This document shows positions 18,244-26,644 of a stretch of DNA of 59,679 bases, in pieces. Positions within the stretch are counted from its first letter, which is position 1, and each line of letters begins with the position of its first letter. A program made the position numbers and the translations under genes. The DNA is from an uncultured Granulosicoccaceae bacterium. GTDB lineage: Bacteria; Pseudomonadota; Gammaproteobacteria; Granulosicoccales; Granulosicoccaceae. The stretch lies in the NCBI GenBank assembly GCA_937958675.1, contig CALGND010000082.1, forward strand, positions 1 to 59,679, read 5' to 3'. The notes beneath the pieces are model-generated. The model was not told the origin of the DNA. It saw only the letters and a program-made list of their open reading frames with translations, and ran no database searches.

Positions 18244-19718
18244 GGGTTGTCATCATGCCACTTAGCCCCTACTCGCCCTTTTAGTAGATGATCGTTTTGC
18301 GAACCCACCACCCCTTTAACAGCATCTTCAAGCGATATAATGTAATCCATATGCCCACCCAGCGCCTGGTAATCGGCTTTGGATAAGGTGAATTCTATTG
18401 GTGCTACCAACGCAGGCGTAGGCACGTAACCAAATGAATTACTGGGCATTCGCGCAACATCAGCCATAACAGTAATGCCACCGCCAGGCCAACGAAAAGT
18501 AGGTGCACCCGCACAGGTGACACGAGTGATCGCTTGTTGAACTGATCGAGTGAGCTTAACGGGGTTTTCGGTAACACCTGCACGCAGTGATCCACCCGCA
18601 CCGCCCATAAACATTACTGAGCACAAGGCCGGTTCGCAGTTTTCTTCTATTCGGCTAATAGATTGTTGCAAGCGTTGTGGAATGTCTAGCTGCTGTGGGA
18701 CAAGCTTGTTGTCAAGCTCGTAGTAGTTAAAATGTTCACCCGTGGTGGACACCATCAACATGGATTGGCCGGGTTGAGCAAATTTTTCGTCAAAGTTTTT
18801 TATTATAGTTAATGGATCGCTTAGATCGGTGCCACCCCAACCAGTGCCGGGCTCTGCTACTTGAAAGTACCGGCCAGGCGTCGATTTTTTACCGTTAATT
18901 TTGATGCCGGTTTTTGCCCAACCAATCACCTTGCCCGCTTGATGTTCAGACATCACCCCGGTGATATGATCGTCAACTACAACGACTTCATCAACCAAGC
19001 CTTTCCATTGCGAGGCGAACATGCCAACAGTGGCCGAGCCGCAACCGACTCGCATTCGCTCTTCAACAACACCGTTGATCACCGGGGCTTGATTCGCTTG
19101 AACCACAAGATCAGAGCCACCATCCACTGTAAGCTCAACAGCCTCACTGTTACACAGTGCCATAAGTGACTCGCAGGTTAAGCGACCCTCTTTCTTGCTG
19201 CCTCCGGTTAGGTGATGAACGCCACCAATAGAGAGCATCTGCGATCCGTATTCACCGGTGGTGACATGTCCAATCGCTTCTCCTTTGGCGCGCACAAGAC
19301 TACGCTCACTACCGATGTGGCGGTCTGTATCGATTTTTACTTTAGCGCCACAATAGCTAAAAATACCTTCAGTAACGACAGTGACCATATCGATATCGTT
19401 ATGGGTACTGGCGACGATAAAAGGCGCCGGTTTGTAGTCTGGGTAAGTGGTACCCGCACCAATTGCTGTGACAAATTGATCTGTCGTGGGCACTACACTG
19501 CCGTCCCATTCCTCTTTGGTATTAAGAAAAGGCACAGCTGCCGTTGCACCGCGCTCCAGTATGGTTAGTGAATCTACTCGAACAAGTTGACCACCTTCGT
19601 TAGCATAGCGGTCACACGCGCCTGTACGACCATCTGCGACATAGCACATCACCGGACAGGCGTCACATCGGATTTTTGCCGGTTTGGCTTGGTCTTGGGT
19701 CACGCAACTAGCCCTCAT
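18225..19718 (-). CDS. hnr: 6-hydroxynicotinate reductase
   Basis: About 497 residues. This enzyme reduces 6-hydroxynicotinate to 1,4,5,6-tetrahydro-6-oxonicotinate, dearomatising the ring; the E. barkeri enzyme has covalent flavin plus [2Fe-2S] and [4Fe-4S] clusters. The N-terminus carries Cys18, Cys21, Cys25 and Cys35 (RCDACPVMC, GACDRY), a cluster-binding pattern; further cysteines occur in EGIFSYCGAKV, RVGCGSATVG and ENCEPALC. Glycine-rich segments (GYGS-like SIGGVHHLTGGS, MFMGGAGGSLRAG, WPGGGITVMADV) are typical of its family. I prefer the ATG at 19718 over a TTG at 19742. It heads a coupled four-gene unit and is divergent from the molybdenum hydroxylase that would supply its substrate. 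Substrate assignment rests on family memory and on the enamidase next door. Confidence 0.82.
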   Translation of the reverse strand: MRASCVTQDQAKPAKIRCDACPVMCYVADGRTGACDRYANEGGQLVRVDSLTILERGATAAVPFLNTKEEWDGSVVPTTDQFVTAIGAGTTYPDYKPAPFIVASTHNDIDMVTVVTEGIFSYCGAKVKIDTDRHIGSERSLVRAKGEAIGHVTTGEYGSQMLSIGGVHHLTGGSKKEGRLTCESLMALCNSEAVELTVDGGSDLVVQANQAPVINGVVEERMRVGCGSATVGMFASQWKGLVDEVVVVDDHITGVMSEHQAGKVIGWAKTGIKINGKKSTPGRYFQVAEPGTGWGGTDLSDPLTIIKNFDEKFAQPGQSMLMVSTTGEHFNYYELDNKLVPQQLDIPQRLQQSISRIEENCEPALCSVMFMGGAGGSLRAGVTENPVKLTRSVQQAITRVTCAGAPTFRWPGGGITVMADVARMPSNSFGYVPTPALVAPIEFTLSKADYQALGGHMDYIISLEDAVKGVVGSQNDHLLKGRVGAKWHDDNPWPMGD

Positions 19719-19881
19719 AAAAGCTAAGGAACAAACCCTCAATGGGCAAGATTCGTTAGTTTGTTTTTAGATTTACTTGTGTTCAATTCGTTTGGAGACA
19801 TCAGAATAATAGCCGTATTTTTTGCTTGATACCAATCAAAGATGACTAATGTCCTCATGTTGATGCCGACATTTATATTCG

Positions 19882-19893
19882 TTAGTATACTAA
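19882..19893. promoter_or_regulatory. Candidate MarR operator in hnr / hydroxylase promoter region
   Basis: TTAGTATACTAA is a perfect 12-base palindrome in the AT-rich 299-base gap between the divergent reductase and hydroxylase genes (19719-20017). Its core TAGTATAC recurs at 14910-14917 upstream of the enamidase and MarR genes. Length and symmetry fit MarR sites. One site could control both divergent transcripts. The binding protein is inferred. Confidence 0.5.
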
Positions 19894-20017
19894 TGTATAT
19901 TCTGTACTGTCAATATAGAGCAAACTACTCTTTTTAATAAAAATAATCGAATGCATACAAATGAATATGCTGATATTCTTAATAGCAGTATTTGTCATCA
20001 ATCACTGAATCTATCAG

Positions 20018-20863
20018 ATGAAATTTGCTCAACCAAAAACGACCAAAGAAGCACTGGCGCTTCTTGCTAATGATAGTTGGTCACTGGTCTCCGGCGGTAC
20101 TGACTTTTATCCTAAATTAGGTAGCTCGCAACCCACTGACAATGTCCTCGACATTTCAAGGCTCAGCGCATTACGTACCATTCACAGCGATGATACCCAT
20201 TGGCACATTGGTGCATTGGTCACCTGGACAGATGTTATCAATTCAAATCTGCCTGATGCCTTTAACGCATTAAAACTTGCTGCACAAGAAGTCGGTTCGG
20301 TTCAGATACAAAACCGAGCCACAGTGGTTGGCAATATATGTAACGCCTCACCTGCCGCCGACGGCATGCCTGCTTTGCTGTGCCTGGATACTATCGTCCG
20401 AGTATCATCAAGCAATGGCTTACGGGACATCGCCTTGCAGGAGTTCGTTACTGGTAATAGACAAACGACACTTGATGCCGGAGAAATGGTCGTCGATCTA
20501 CTGATTCCTAAAACTTCGACAAAGGGTCAATCAAACTTCCTTAAACTTGGCGCACGTAAATATTTAGTGATTTCTATCGCTATGGTTGCTACACGGCTAG
20601 TCATTGATAACAATAGCGTAGTTGACGCTGCGTTAAGCGTTGGCTCATGCTCTGTCGTTGCGCGGAGGTTGCCAGCACTGGAACAAACACTTATTGGGCA
20701 GCCGGTAACCACAGAGTTAAGCGCTTTAATAACCCAATCGCACCTTAATGGGTTAACCGCCATTGATGATGTTCGCGCCACAGCAGATTATCGTTACCAA
20801 GCAGCTGCTGAATTACTAAGGCGTTCCGTAGATTCATTAGTAATCCAAGCTTCAGGTCATTGA
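20018..20863 (+). CDS. ndhF: Molybdenum hydroxylase FAD subunit (nicotinate dehydrogenase type)
   Basis: 281 residues, the FAD-binding subunit of the xanthine dehydrogenase/CO dehydrogenase family. Motifs: SLVSGGTDFYPKL (FAD-binding VxGGTD), then VGSVQIQNRATVVGNICNASPAADGMPALL, the canonical second FAD motif with GN-CNASPAAD. The C-terminal third is the CutM-type domain. It passes electrons from the Fe-S clusters to an acceptor. It overlaps the start of the next gene, which encodes the Fe-S plus molybdopterin chain. The name NdhF follows from the 6-hydroxynicotinate reductase and enamidase neighbours; by sequence alone it could serve another N-heterocycle or aldehyde. Confidence 0.85.
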   Translation: MKFAQPKTTKEALALLANDSWSLVSGGTDFYPKLGSSQPTDNVLDISRLSALRTIHSDDTHWHIGALVTWTDVINSNLPDAFNALKLAAQEVGSVQIQNRATVVGNICNASPAADGMPALLCLDTIVRVSSSNGLRDIALQEFVTGNRQTTLDAGEMVVDLLIPKTSTKGQSNFLKLGARKYLVISIAMVATRLVIDNNSVVDAALSVGSCSVVARRLPALEQTLIGQPVTTELSALITQSHLNGLTAIDDVRATADYRYQAAAELLRRSVDSLVIQASGH

Positions 20864-23613
20864 TGATGAAACCTATAGATATCACACTGACGCTTAACGG
20901 CAGCCCGCTCAGCTTTACAGAAGATCCTACAAAGCGACTCTCTGAGGTGCTTCGAAATAGGCTTAATTTTAAAGGCACAAAGGTAGGTTGTGACGCAGGT
21001 GACTGCGGAGCTTGCTCTGTGCTGATTGATGATCAACTAGCATGCTCTTGTTTAGTGCCAATCGCACAAGCAAACGAGTCACGCATAGAAACAGTAGAGG
21101 GCTTAAACGACAATGGCACCTTAAGCCAATTGCAACAAAGCTTTCTTCATCATGGAGCGGCGCAATGCGGCGTTTGTACGCCGGGTATGCTGATGTCGGC
21201 CAAAGCACTGTTGGAGGTCAATCCTAGCCCTACAACATCAGAGGTAGAAGACGCGTTGGGTGGCGTGCTATGCCGATGCACTGGTTACCAAAAAATCATT
21301 GATGCTGTTGTTAATACGCACAGTTTTAAAAAAATAGAACAACAGCCGGAGGCTGGTCGGGCAATAGGTGCATCGATTCAGCATTTGGATGGCGCCCCAA
21401 AAGTGACTGGCGAACTAGCCTACGGAGCTGACGAGTTCCCAAGCGATACCCTGTTTATTCGAATCATTCGTAGCCCACATCATCATGCCGCTTTTACTAT
21501 TGGTGATAGTCAGAATTTTATAAGTTCAAGCGACGGTCTAGCGTTATTTCTAAGCGCTGCAGATATACCAGGCCGTAATTGTCATGGCGTTATACCGCCC
21601 TTTGCCGATCAACCTGTTTTTGCAGTGAATACTGCACGATTCCGGGGCGAGGCTGTAGCAGCGGTTGTGGGTACCGCTGAAGCCTTAGGCGCCCTTGAAG
21701 AAAACGCAATACCAATTCAATGGCAGGAACTGCCATACAGTGTAATACCTGAGGAAGCCGTACTTGATAACAGTACCTTAGTGCATGACACACGCGCTGG
21801 AAATGTTCTGGTGGAAGGGTTTGTTGAACGTGGTGATACCAATACCGCATTAGAAAATGCTAGCTATAGCGTCACCGTACAAACGTCCACACCTTTTATC
21901 GAACATGCCTACATCGAACCTGAGGCAGGATATTGCGTACGGGTTGGAGAGCGAATAGAAATTCATGGCTGCACGCAAGCTGCACAAATGGATAAAGAGA
22001 GCTTGGCCGACATCATGAATTTACCTTTAGAAGCGATTCGTGTCATGCCATCAGCCTGTGGTGGTGGATTCGGTTCAAAGCTGGATATATCGTTTCAGCC
22101 TTATATTGCACTTGCGGCATGGTTACTCAAGCGCCCCGTTGCTATTAATTACACACGCGGTGATTCCATGCAATCTACCACTAAGCGTCATCCGTCAAAT
22201 ATAACGCTCACTATTGGGTGCGACAAAGAGGGAATGTTGAGTGGCTTTGATTTTAAGGGCACGTTTAATACAGGTGCCTACGCGAGTTGGGGGCCAACAG
22301 TGGCAAATCGTGTGCCTGTACACGCATCGGGCCCTTACCATATTCCCGACTACCGAGCGCGCAGTGTAGCAGTCCATACCAATACGCCTCCATCAGGCGC
22401 GTTTAGAGGCTTTGGCGTACCTCAATCCGCTGTTGCACAAGAAACCGCATTTGATCAATTAGCTGATACCGTTGGCATCGATCGACTAGAGTTCCGGCTT
22501 CGCAACGCTCTACGGAATCAACAGCCCACGGTTACCGGGCAAGTATTTAATTCAGGTGTTGGTATTGCCGAGTGTCTACAAGCATTACAAGCAACATGGA
22601 AAAGCGCAAATAAAAAGGCACGTGCATATAACCAGTCCAATAGAGGCCAATTAGTTAAGGGTGTAGGTATTGGCACGTGTTGGTATGGCTGCGGCAACAC
22701 TTCTTTGCCTAACCCATCAACGATAAGAATCGGCATTACGCCTAAAGGCGAAGTAGTATTACATCAAGGTGCGATGGACATTGGCCAAGGGTCAAATACC
22801 GTTATCACTCAGATTACTGCAGATGCACTCGGAGTGCCTGTAAACACTATTACTATTATAGGCGGCGATACCGATCTAACTCCGGATTGCGGAAAAACGT
22901 CAGCATCTCGCCAAACTTACGTAACAGGAATGGCAGCTAAGCGTTCAGCGGAGGCTTTGCGTACCGCACTATTGCGCTTGGGTAACGTTAGCACTGACGC
23001 ACATGTTGCGCTCAGTACCGGACCAACCATCGAGTTACAGGATGGGCAACAAACTGCCACCATCGATTTACGGCAGATGGACGTTAATGAATTCGGTTAC
23101 GTGCTGATGTCGGAAGAAACCTACGATCCGCCAACATCGCCTTTAGATAGTCAGGGTCAGGGCAGCCCATATGCAGTATACGGTTATGGAGCGCAGCTAA
23201 TGGAGCTCACCGTAGATACCAAACTCGGTACGATAAAACTTGATCGTGTTACCGCGGCACACGATGTAGGCCGAGCGATCAACCCCATGTTGGTTGAAGG
23301 TCAAATAGAAGGTGGAATTGCACAGGGTATTGGAATGGCGCTAATGGAAGAATATATTCCAGGTAAAACAGAAAACCTACACGACTACCTAATACCCACC
23401 ATCGGCGATATGCCTGTATTTAATAATATTATTGTTGAAGTTGAAGACGCCGAAGGCCCATACGGCGCAAAAGGCCTTGGTGAGCATGTCCTGATACCAA
23501 CGGCCCCTGCTATTCTTAACGCGATACGTGACGCCACTGGGGCTATTGTGTCTGAGCTACCGGCTACGCCGCACAAAGTGCTGGCGGCGATAAATCGAAT
23601 CCGCCATGAGTAG
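20863..23613 (+). CDS. Fused [2Fe-2S]-molybdopterin chain of molybdenum hydroxylase
   Basis: About 916 residues. Residues ~1-155 are a two-cluster [2Fe-2S] subunit: GCDAGDCGACSVLIDDQLACSC (plant-type cluster) and CGVCTPGML with CRCTGY (second cluster). From ~165 on it is the molybdopterin subunit: ACGGGFGSK (about 395-405), GAFRGFGVPQ, MDIGQGSNTV, and near the C-terminus YGAKGLGEH, where Glu874 is the expected catalytic base. Such enzymes insert water-derived oxygen next to a ring nitrogen, here most likely converting nicotinate to 6-hydroxynicotinate. In E. barkeri the Fe-S subunit is separate and the Mo subunit split, so this Fe-S/Mo fusion is a different arrangement. ATG at 20863 (or 20866) overlaps the FAD gene stop. 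All key residues present. Confidence 0.88.
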   Translation: MMKPIDITLTLNGSPLSFTEDPTKRLSEVLRNRLNFKGTKVGCDAGDCGACSVLIDDQLACSCLVPIAQANESRIETVEGLNDNGTLSQLQQSFLHHGAAQCGVCTPGMLMSAKALLEVNPSPTTSEVEDALGGVLCRCTGYQKIIDAVVNTHSFKKIEQQPEAGRAIGASIQHLDGAPKVTGELAYGADEFPSDTLFIRIIRSPHHHAAFTIGDSQNFISSSDGLALFLSAADIPGRNCHGVIPPFADQPVFAVNTARFRGEAVAAVVGTAEALGALEENAIPIQWQELPYSVIPEEAVLDNSTLVHDTRAGNVLVEGFVERGDTNTALENASYSVTVQTSTPFIEHAYIEPEAGYCVRVGERIEIHGCTQAAQMDKESLADIMNLPLEAIRVMPSACGGGFGSKLDISFQPYIALAAWLLKRPVAINYTRGDSMQSTTKRHPSNITLTIGCDKEGMLSGFDFKGTFNTGAYASWGPTVANRVPVHASGPYHIPDYRARSVAVHTNTPPSGAFRGFGVPQSAVAQETAFDQLADTVGIDRLEFRLRNALRNQQPTVTGQVFNSGVGIAECLQALQATWKSANKKARAYNQSNRGQLVKGVGIGTCWYGCGNTSLPNPSTIRIGITPKGEVVLHQGAMDIGQGSNTVITQITADALGVPVNTITIIGGDTDLTPDCGKTSASRQTYVTGMAAKRSAEALRTALLRLGNVSTDAHVALSTGPTIELQDGQQTATIDLRQMDVNEFGYVLMSEETYDPPTSPLDSQGQGSPYAVYGYGAQLMELTVDTKLGTIKLDRVTAAHDVGRAINPMLVEGQIEGGIAQGIGMALMEEYIPGKTENLHDYLIPTIGDMPVFNNIIVEVEDAEGPYGAKGLGEHVLIPTAPAILNAIRDATGAIVSELPATPHKVLAAINRIRHE

Positions 23614-23616
23614 CTG

Positions 23617-25032
23617 ATGCCGAACAGACTAATACAAAGCGTTGCGGCATTAGGTGTTCTCATCTACACAAGCAAGGCAACAGCACACACGTCTGAACAA
23701 GGGTTTGTATTGTTGCTGCCCACTAATGTTTATATTGTTGCAGGCGTAATGGCAGTTGCTCTATCAGTGTTGATACTAGCAGTGTTGCCTGATCGTTTGA
23801 ATACTGGTCTGCTTCACAGCAAAGGATTCTTTCAGCTACCAGATTTCTCATCTACTAATGTTTTCACTAGCCTGGTTTCTCTAGCTATTCTAGCCACACT
23901 TTTAGTTATCGGCATTATCGGCCCACATGATCCATTAAAGAATCTTCTACCGCTTACTATCTGGACAATCTGGTGGATGGGGTTTGTTTGTCTGCAAGGC
24001 GTTTTAGGCAATCTGTGGCATTGGGTTAATCCATGGACAGGAATCTACCATTTATTAAGCAGCACAAAAAAAATGCGTCAACCACTCTTGAATATTCCTG
24101 ACAGCACTGGCGTGTGGCCAGCCATGGTTATTTATATTCTATTTAGTTGTTTTGCTTTAGCAGACCCAGCACCGGAAGACCCACTACGTTTAATGGTTGT
24201 TGTTTCAGCATATTGGATGTTGACACTAATCGGCATGGTTGTTTTTGGTGGCAATAGATGGCTTAAGCATTGCGAGTGCTTCACGGTATTGCTTAATCTA
24301 ATGGCGCAACTCTCAACGATCAGCAGTAATAACAAAAAGGTATCTATAGGCCTCCCTGGTTGGCAACTGTTCCACAATCCTGTTGTCTCCATCAGTTCAG
24401 CTATGTTTATCTTAACGTTGCTAGCAATCGGTAGCTTCGATGGATTAAACGAAACGTTTTTTTGGCTGAGCCTATTGGGTATCAATCCATTGGAGTTCCC
24501 AGGTCGCTCTGCTGTCATTTTTCAGACTATTGGTGGCTTGCTACTCAGTATTATTTTATTGATAGCATGCTTTGCTTTGTGTGTATGGACAGGCGCACTT
24601 CTCGCTAACCGCGGTTACGAACACAGAGTGTCATTTGTGAGTTCATTCATGCCACTCTCAGCTTCAATTTTACCAATCGCTTTGGCTTATCATTTTGCGC
24701 ACTTTTTAACAGCGTTTCTCGTAAACGTGCAATACACGCTGGCGGCCGCTACAGACCCCCTAAACAGCGGTCACGATCTTTTAGGAATTGGCAAATTTTA
24801 CGTAACCACAGGTTTCTTTAATACTCGAGATACGGTAAAACTGATATGGCTTACGCAAGCCGCAGCAGTGGTTGCAGGGCACGTGTTATCTGTGATTTTA
24901 GCGCACTCAATAGCGATACGCTTGTGGCAAGATCCACGTAGAGCTGTGCTAAGCCAGCTACCGTTAGCGGTGTTTATGATCCTTTATACGCTGCTGGGCC
25001 TATCACTGTTAGCAGCACCACGCGGGGCTTAG
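23617..25032 (+). CDS. Polytopic inner-membrane protein of unknown function
   Basis: 471 residues, beginning 3 bases after the hydroxylase stop, so probably in its operon. A cleavable-looking N-terminal segment ending in TAHTSEQG is followed by roughly ten to twelve hydrophobic segments. Notable polar spots within or next to them: NLWHWVNPWTGIYHLL, GVWPA, FGGNRWLKHCECFTVL, and a histidine-containing helix AYHFAHFLTAFLVNVQY. The layout resembles membrane proteins annotated as fenitrothion hydrolase in actinobacteria (NPW...GVWPA...FG--RWL--E-F pattern), though that name says nothing sure about function. It might be a nicotinate or intermediate transporter, or an electron acceptor for the hydroxylase; the conserved histidines permit a haem- or metal-binding role. 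Function not assigned. Confidence 0.7.
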   Translation: MPNRLIQSVAALGVLIYTSKATAHTSEQGFVLLLPTNVYIVAGVMAVALSVLILAVLPDRLNTGLLHSKGFFQLPDFSSTNVFTSLVSLAILATLLVIGIIGPHDPLKNLLPLTIWTIWWMGFVCLQGVLGNLWHWVNPWTGIYHLLSSTKKMRQPLLNIPDSTGVWPAMVIYILFSCFALADPAPEDPLRLMVVVSAYWMLTLIGMVVFGGNRWLKHCECFTVLLNLMAQLSTISSNNKKVSIGLPGWQLFHNPVVSISSAMFILTLLAIGSFDGLNETFFWLSLLGINPLEFPGRSAVIFQTIGGLLLSIILLIACFALCVWTGALLANRGYEHRVSFVSSFMPLSASILPIALAYHFAHFLTAFLVNVQYTLAAATDPLNSGHDLLGIGKFYVTTGFFNTRDTVKLIWLTQAAAVVAGHVLSVILAHSIAIRLWQDPRRAVLSQLPLAVFMILYTLLGLSLLAAPRGA

Positions 25033-25208
25033 ATGGCCAACCATTCATTAACCAATCTGTTTAAACTGAAAAATAGCCAATCACTGCACTATTTTTTAAA
25101 TATAGGAAGGTTTAGTTGTACAAACGACGTGAAGACAAACATCACAAAGCATGATCACATCCGAATTATCACAGGACATACCAAACCACTTAACAAGGAA
25201 CTCTACTT

Positions 25209-26513
25209 ATGACGAATACAAAAGACGCCCCATTGCAACCCAACCGACGACGCGCGCTTAAAACACTTGCCGCAGGCGCAGGTACAATCGCCGCCGCTGG
25301 AATGCTACCAGGCCTACCTGGCTATTCCCAAGCACATAGCGCTGAACCCATTCGTATAGGCTTCCAGGTTCACCGAACCGGTATAGGCGCTGCTTACGGT
25401 CGCTGGTACGACCGTACAACCGAGGCCTGCGTAGCAAAAATAAACGCCGAAGGTGGTATCAACGGGCGCCCCATTGAAATAGTTGCTGAAGACGATGGCA
25501 CGGACCCCAAGCGTGGCGCAGAGGTTGTGGAGAAATTCGCGAGTCAGCATAACTGTGATGTTTCATTCGGCACATTGTTTAGTCACGTGGTCTACGGCTC
25601 TGCCCCTCGTGCCGGTGAGTTAAAGATGCCCTACTTTGTTGTATCCGAAGGGCACCACGTTGCTAGTGGCAAATTAAATCGATACACACTGCAACCGGGT
25701 ATCACCGATGTAAAAAGTCAAGTACAAGCTATGGCTCCATTCATCGCTGATAATCTAGGTAAAAAAGTCACCATGATTTTTCCTGATTTTGCTTTTGGTC
25801 ATGACCACAGAGATTATTTCTCTGCCGCTTTCGAAGCACAGGGTGGCACCATACTTGAAAAAATAGCCATTCCACCAACCGAAACATCATTTACCAAATA
25901 CTTCCCAAAAATTCCTAGGGATACTGAAGTCATCTATCACGTTATGGTGGGCCCTGCAGTGCTGACGTTCGTTAAAGAAATGGGCGAGTTTTTTGGCCCA
26001 AGCAGCCCCGAGATTTTTGGATTTATTGACAGCTTAGAGGCCGTCGATATGGCAAGCCCGGGCCTGGAGTTTTTAGAAGGAAGCTATCTCTGGGAAGGTC
26101 ACCCACGTTATGCACAAGAAAATCAATCCGAGTTTGACAAGGCTTACCGCGAGGCAGTTGGTGTGGACGAAAACGGCGCATCAATTTCTGATTCAAAGGA
26201 TGTATCAACCTATGCGCACATGTTTGGTTGTTGGGAAACGCTGCATATTATCAAGGCTGGCATGGAATCAGCAGACTACAAAACCACAGCTGATCGTGCC
26301 AAGCTAATAGAAGCGGTGGAAGCTATGACTGATATGCCTCATTCACATGCCCACCCGCAAGGCGCAAAAGTATTCAACGGTAAAACCCATCAAACGTTTG
26401 GGCATCAATATATCTCTAAAGTCAGTGGTGGAAAACTAGTGTTAGCGCACACCACCTCCATTGAAGATACGCTTTACGAAGATGAGGTTGACTACACTCA
26501 ACAATCGTTTTGA
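25209..26513 (+). CDS. ABC transporter substrate-binding protein, branched-chain/amide type
   Basis: 434 residues, periplasmic receptor of the Leu/Ile/Val and amide-binding class. The N-terminus has a twin-arginine-like signal (NRRRALKTLAAGAG...) with a likely cleavage near AHSAEP. The mature part starts IRIGFQVHRTG and shows the usual NAEGGINGRPIEIVAEDDGTDPKRG segment that marks this family. It heads a set of five genes for a complete importer. A ribosome site AAGGA (25195) precedes the ATG. The substrate is probably nicotinate or a related carboxylated heterocycle, judged only from the adjacent catabolic genes; similar receptors bind aromatic acids, ureas and amino acids. A terminator-like hairpin separates it from the permease genes. 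Confidence 0.88.
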   Translation: MTNTKDAPLQPNRRRALKTLAAGAGTIAAAGMLPGLPGYSQAHSAEPIRIGFQVHRTGIGAAYGRWYDRTTEACVAKINAEGGINGRPIEIVAEDDGTDPKRGAEVVEKFASQHNCDVSFGTLFSHVVYGSAPRAGELKMPYFVVSEGHHVASGKLNRYTLQPGITDVKSQVQAMAPFIADNLGKKVTMIFPDFAFGHDHRDYFSAAFEAQGGTILEKIAIPPTETSFTKYFPKIPRDTEVIYHVMVGPAVLTFVKEMGEFFGPSSPEIFGFIDSLEAVDMASPGLEFLEGSYLWEGHPRYAQENQSEFDKAYREAVGVDENGASISDSKDVSTYAHMFGCWETLHIIKAGMESADYKTTADRAKLIEAVEAMTDMPHSHAHPQGAKVFNGKTHQTFGHQYISKVSGGKLVLAHTTSIEDTLYEDEVDYTQQSF

Positions 26514-26564
26514 TCAAAGGTTGTTTTTGTATTTGATTCAGGTTTAACAACGAAAAGCTAGTAA

Positions 26565-26604
26565 AGAGCACACTCACCATGGTGGGTGTGTTCTCTTTTT
26601 TTTT
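26565..26604 (+). terminator. Intrinsic terminator/attenuator between receptor and permease genes
   Basis: CACACTCACC (26569-26578) pairs with GGTGGGTGTG (26581-26590) across a 2-base loop; AGAG/CTCT extends the stem beyond a 2-base bulge, and nine T residues follow (26596-26604). This is a textbook Rho-independent terminator on the plus strand. Its place between the receptor gene and the two permeases suggests partial read-through, giving more receptor than membrane components. Confidence 0.8.
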
Positions 26605-26644
26605 AGTGTTTACTTACTTCTAAATAACTACCTAAAAAATATCT

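Noticed and set aside
18861-19568. Long plus-strand frames opposite hnr
   Set aside because: They are antisense shadows; the minus-strand frame carries clear cysteine motifs and family signature.
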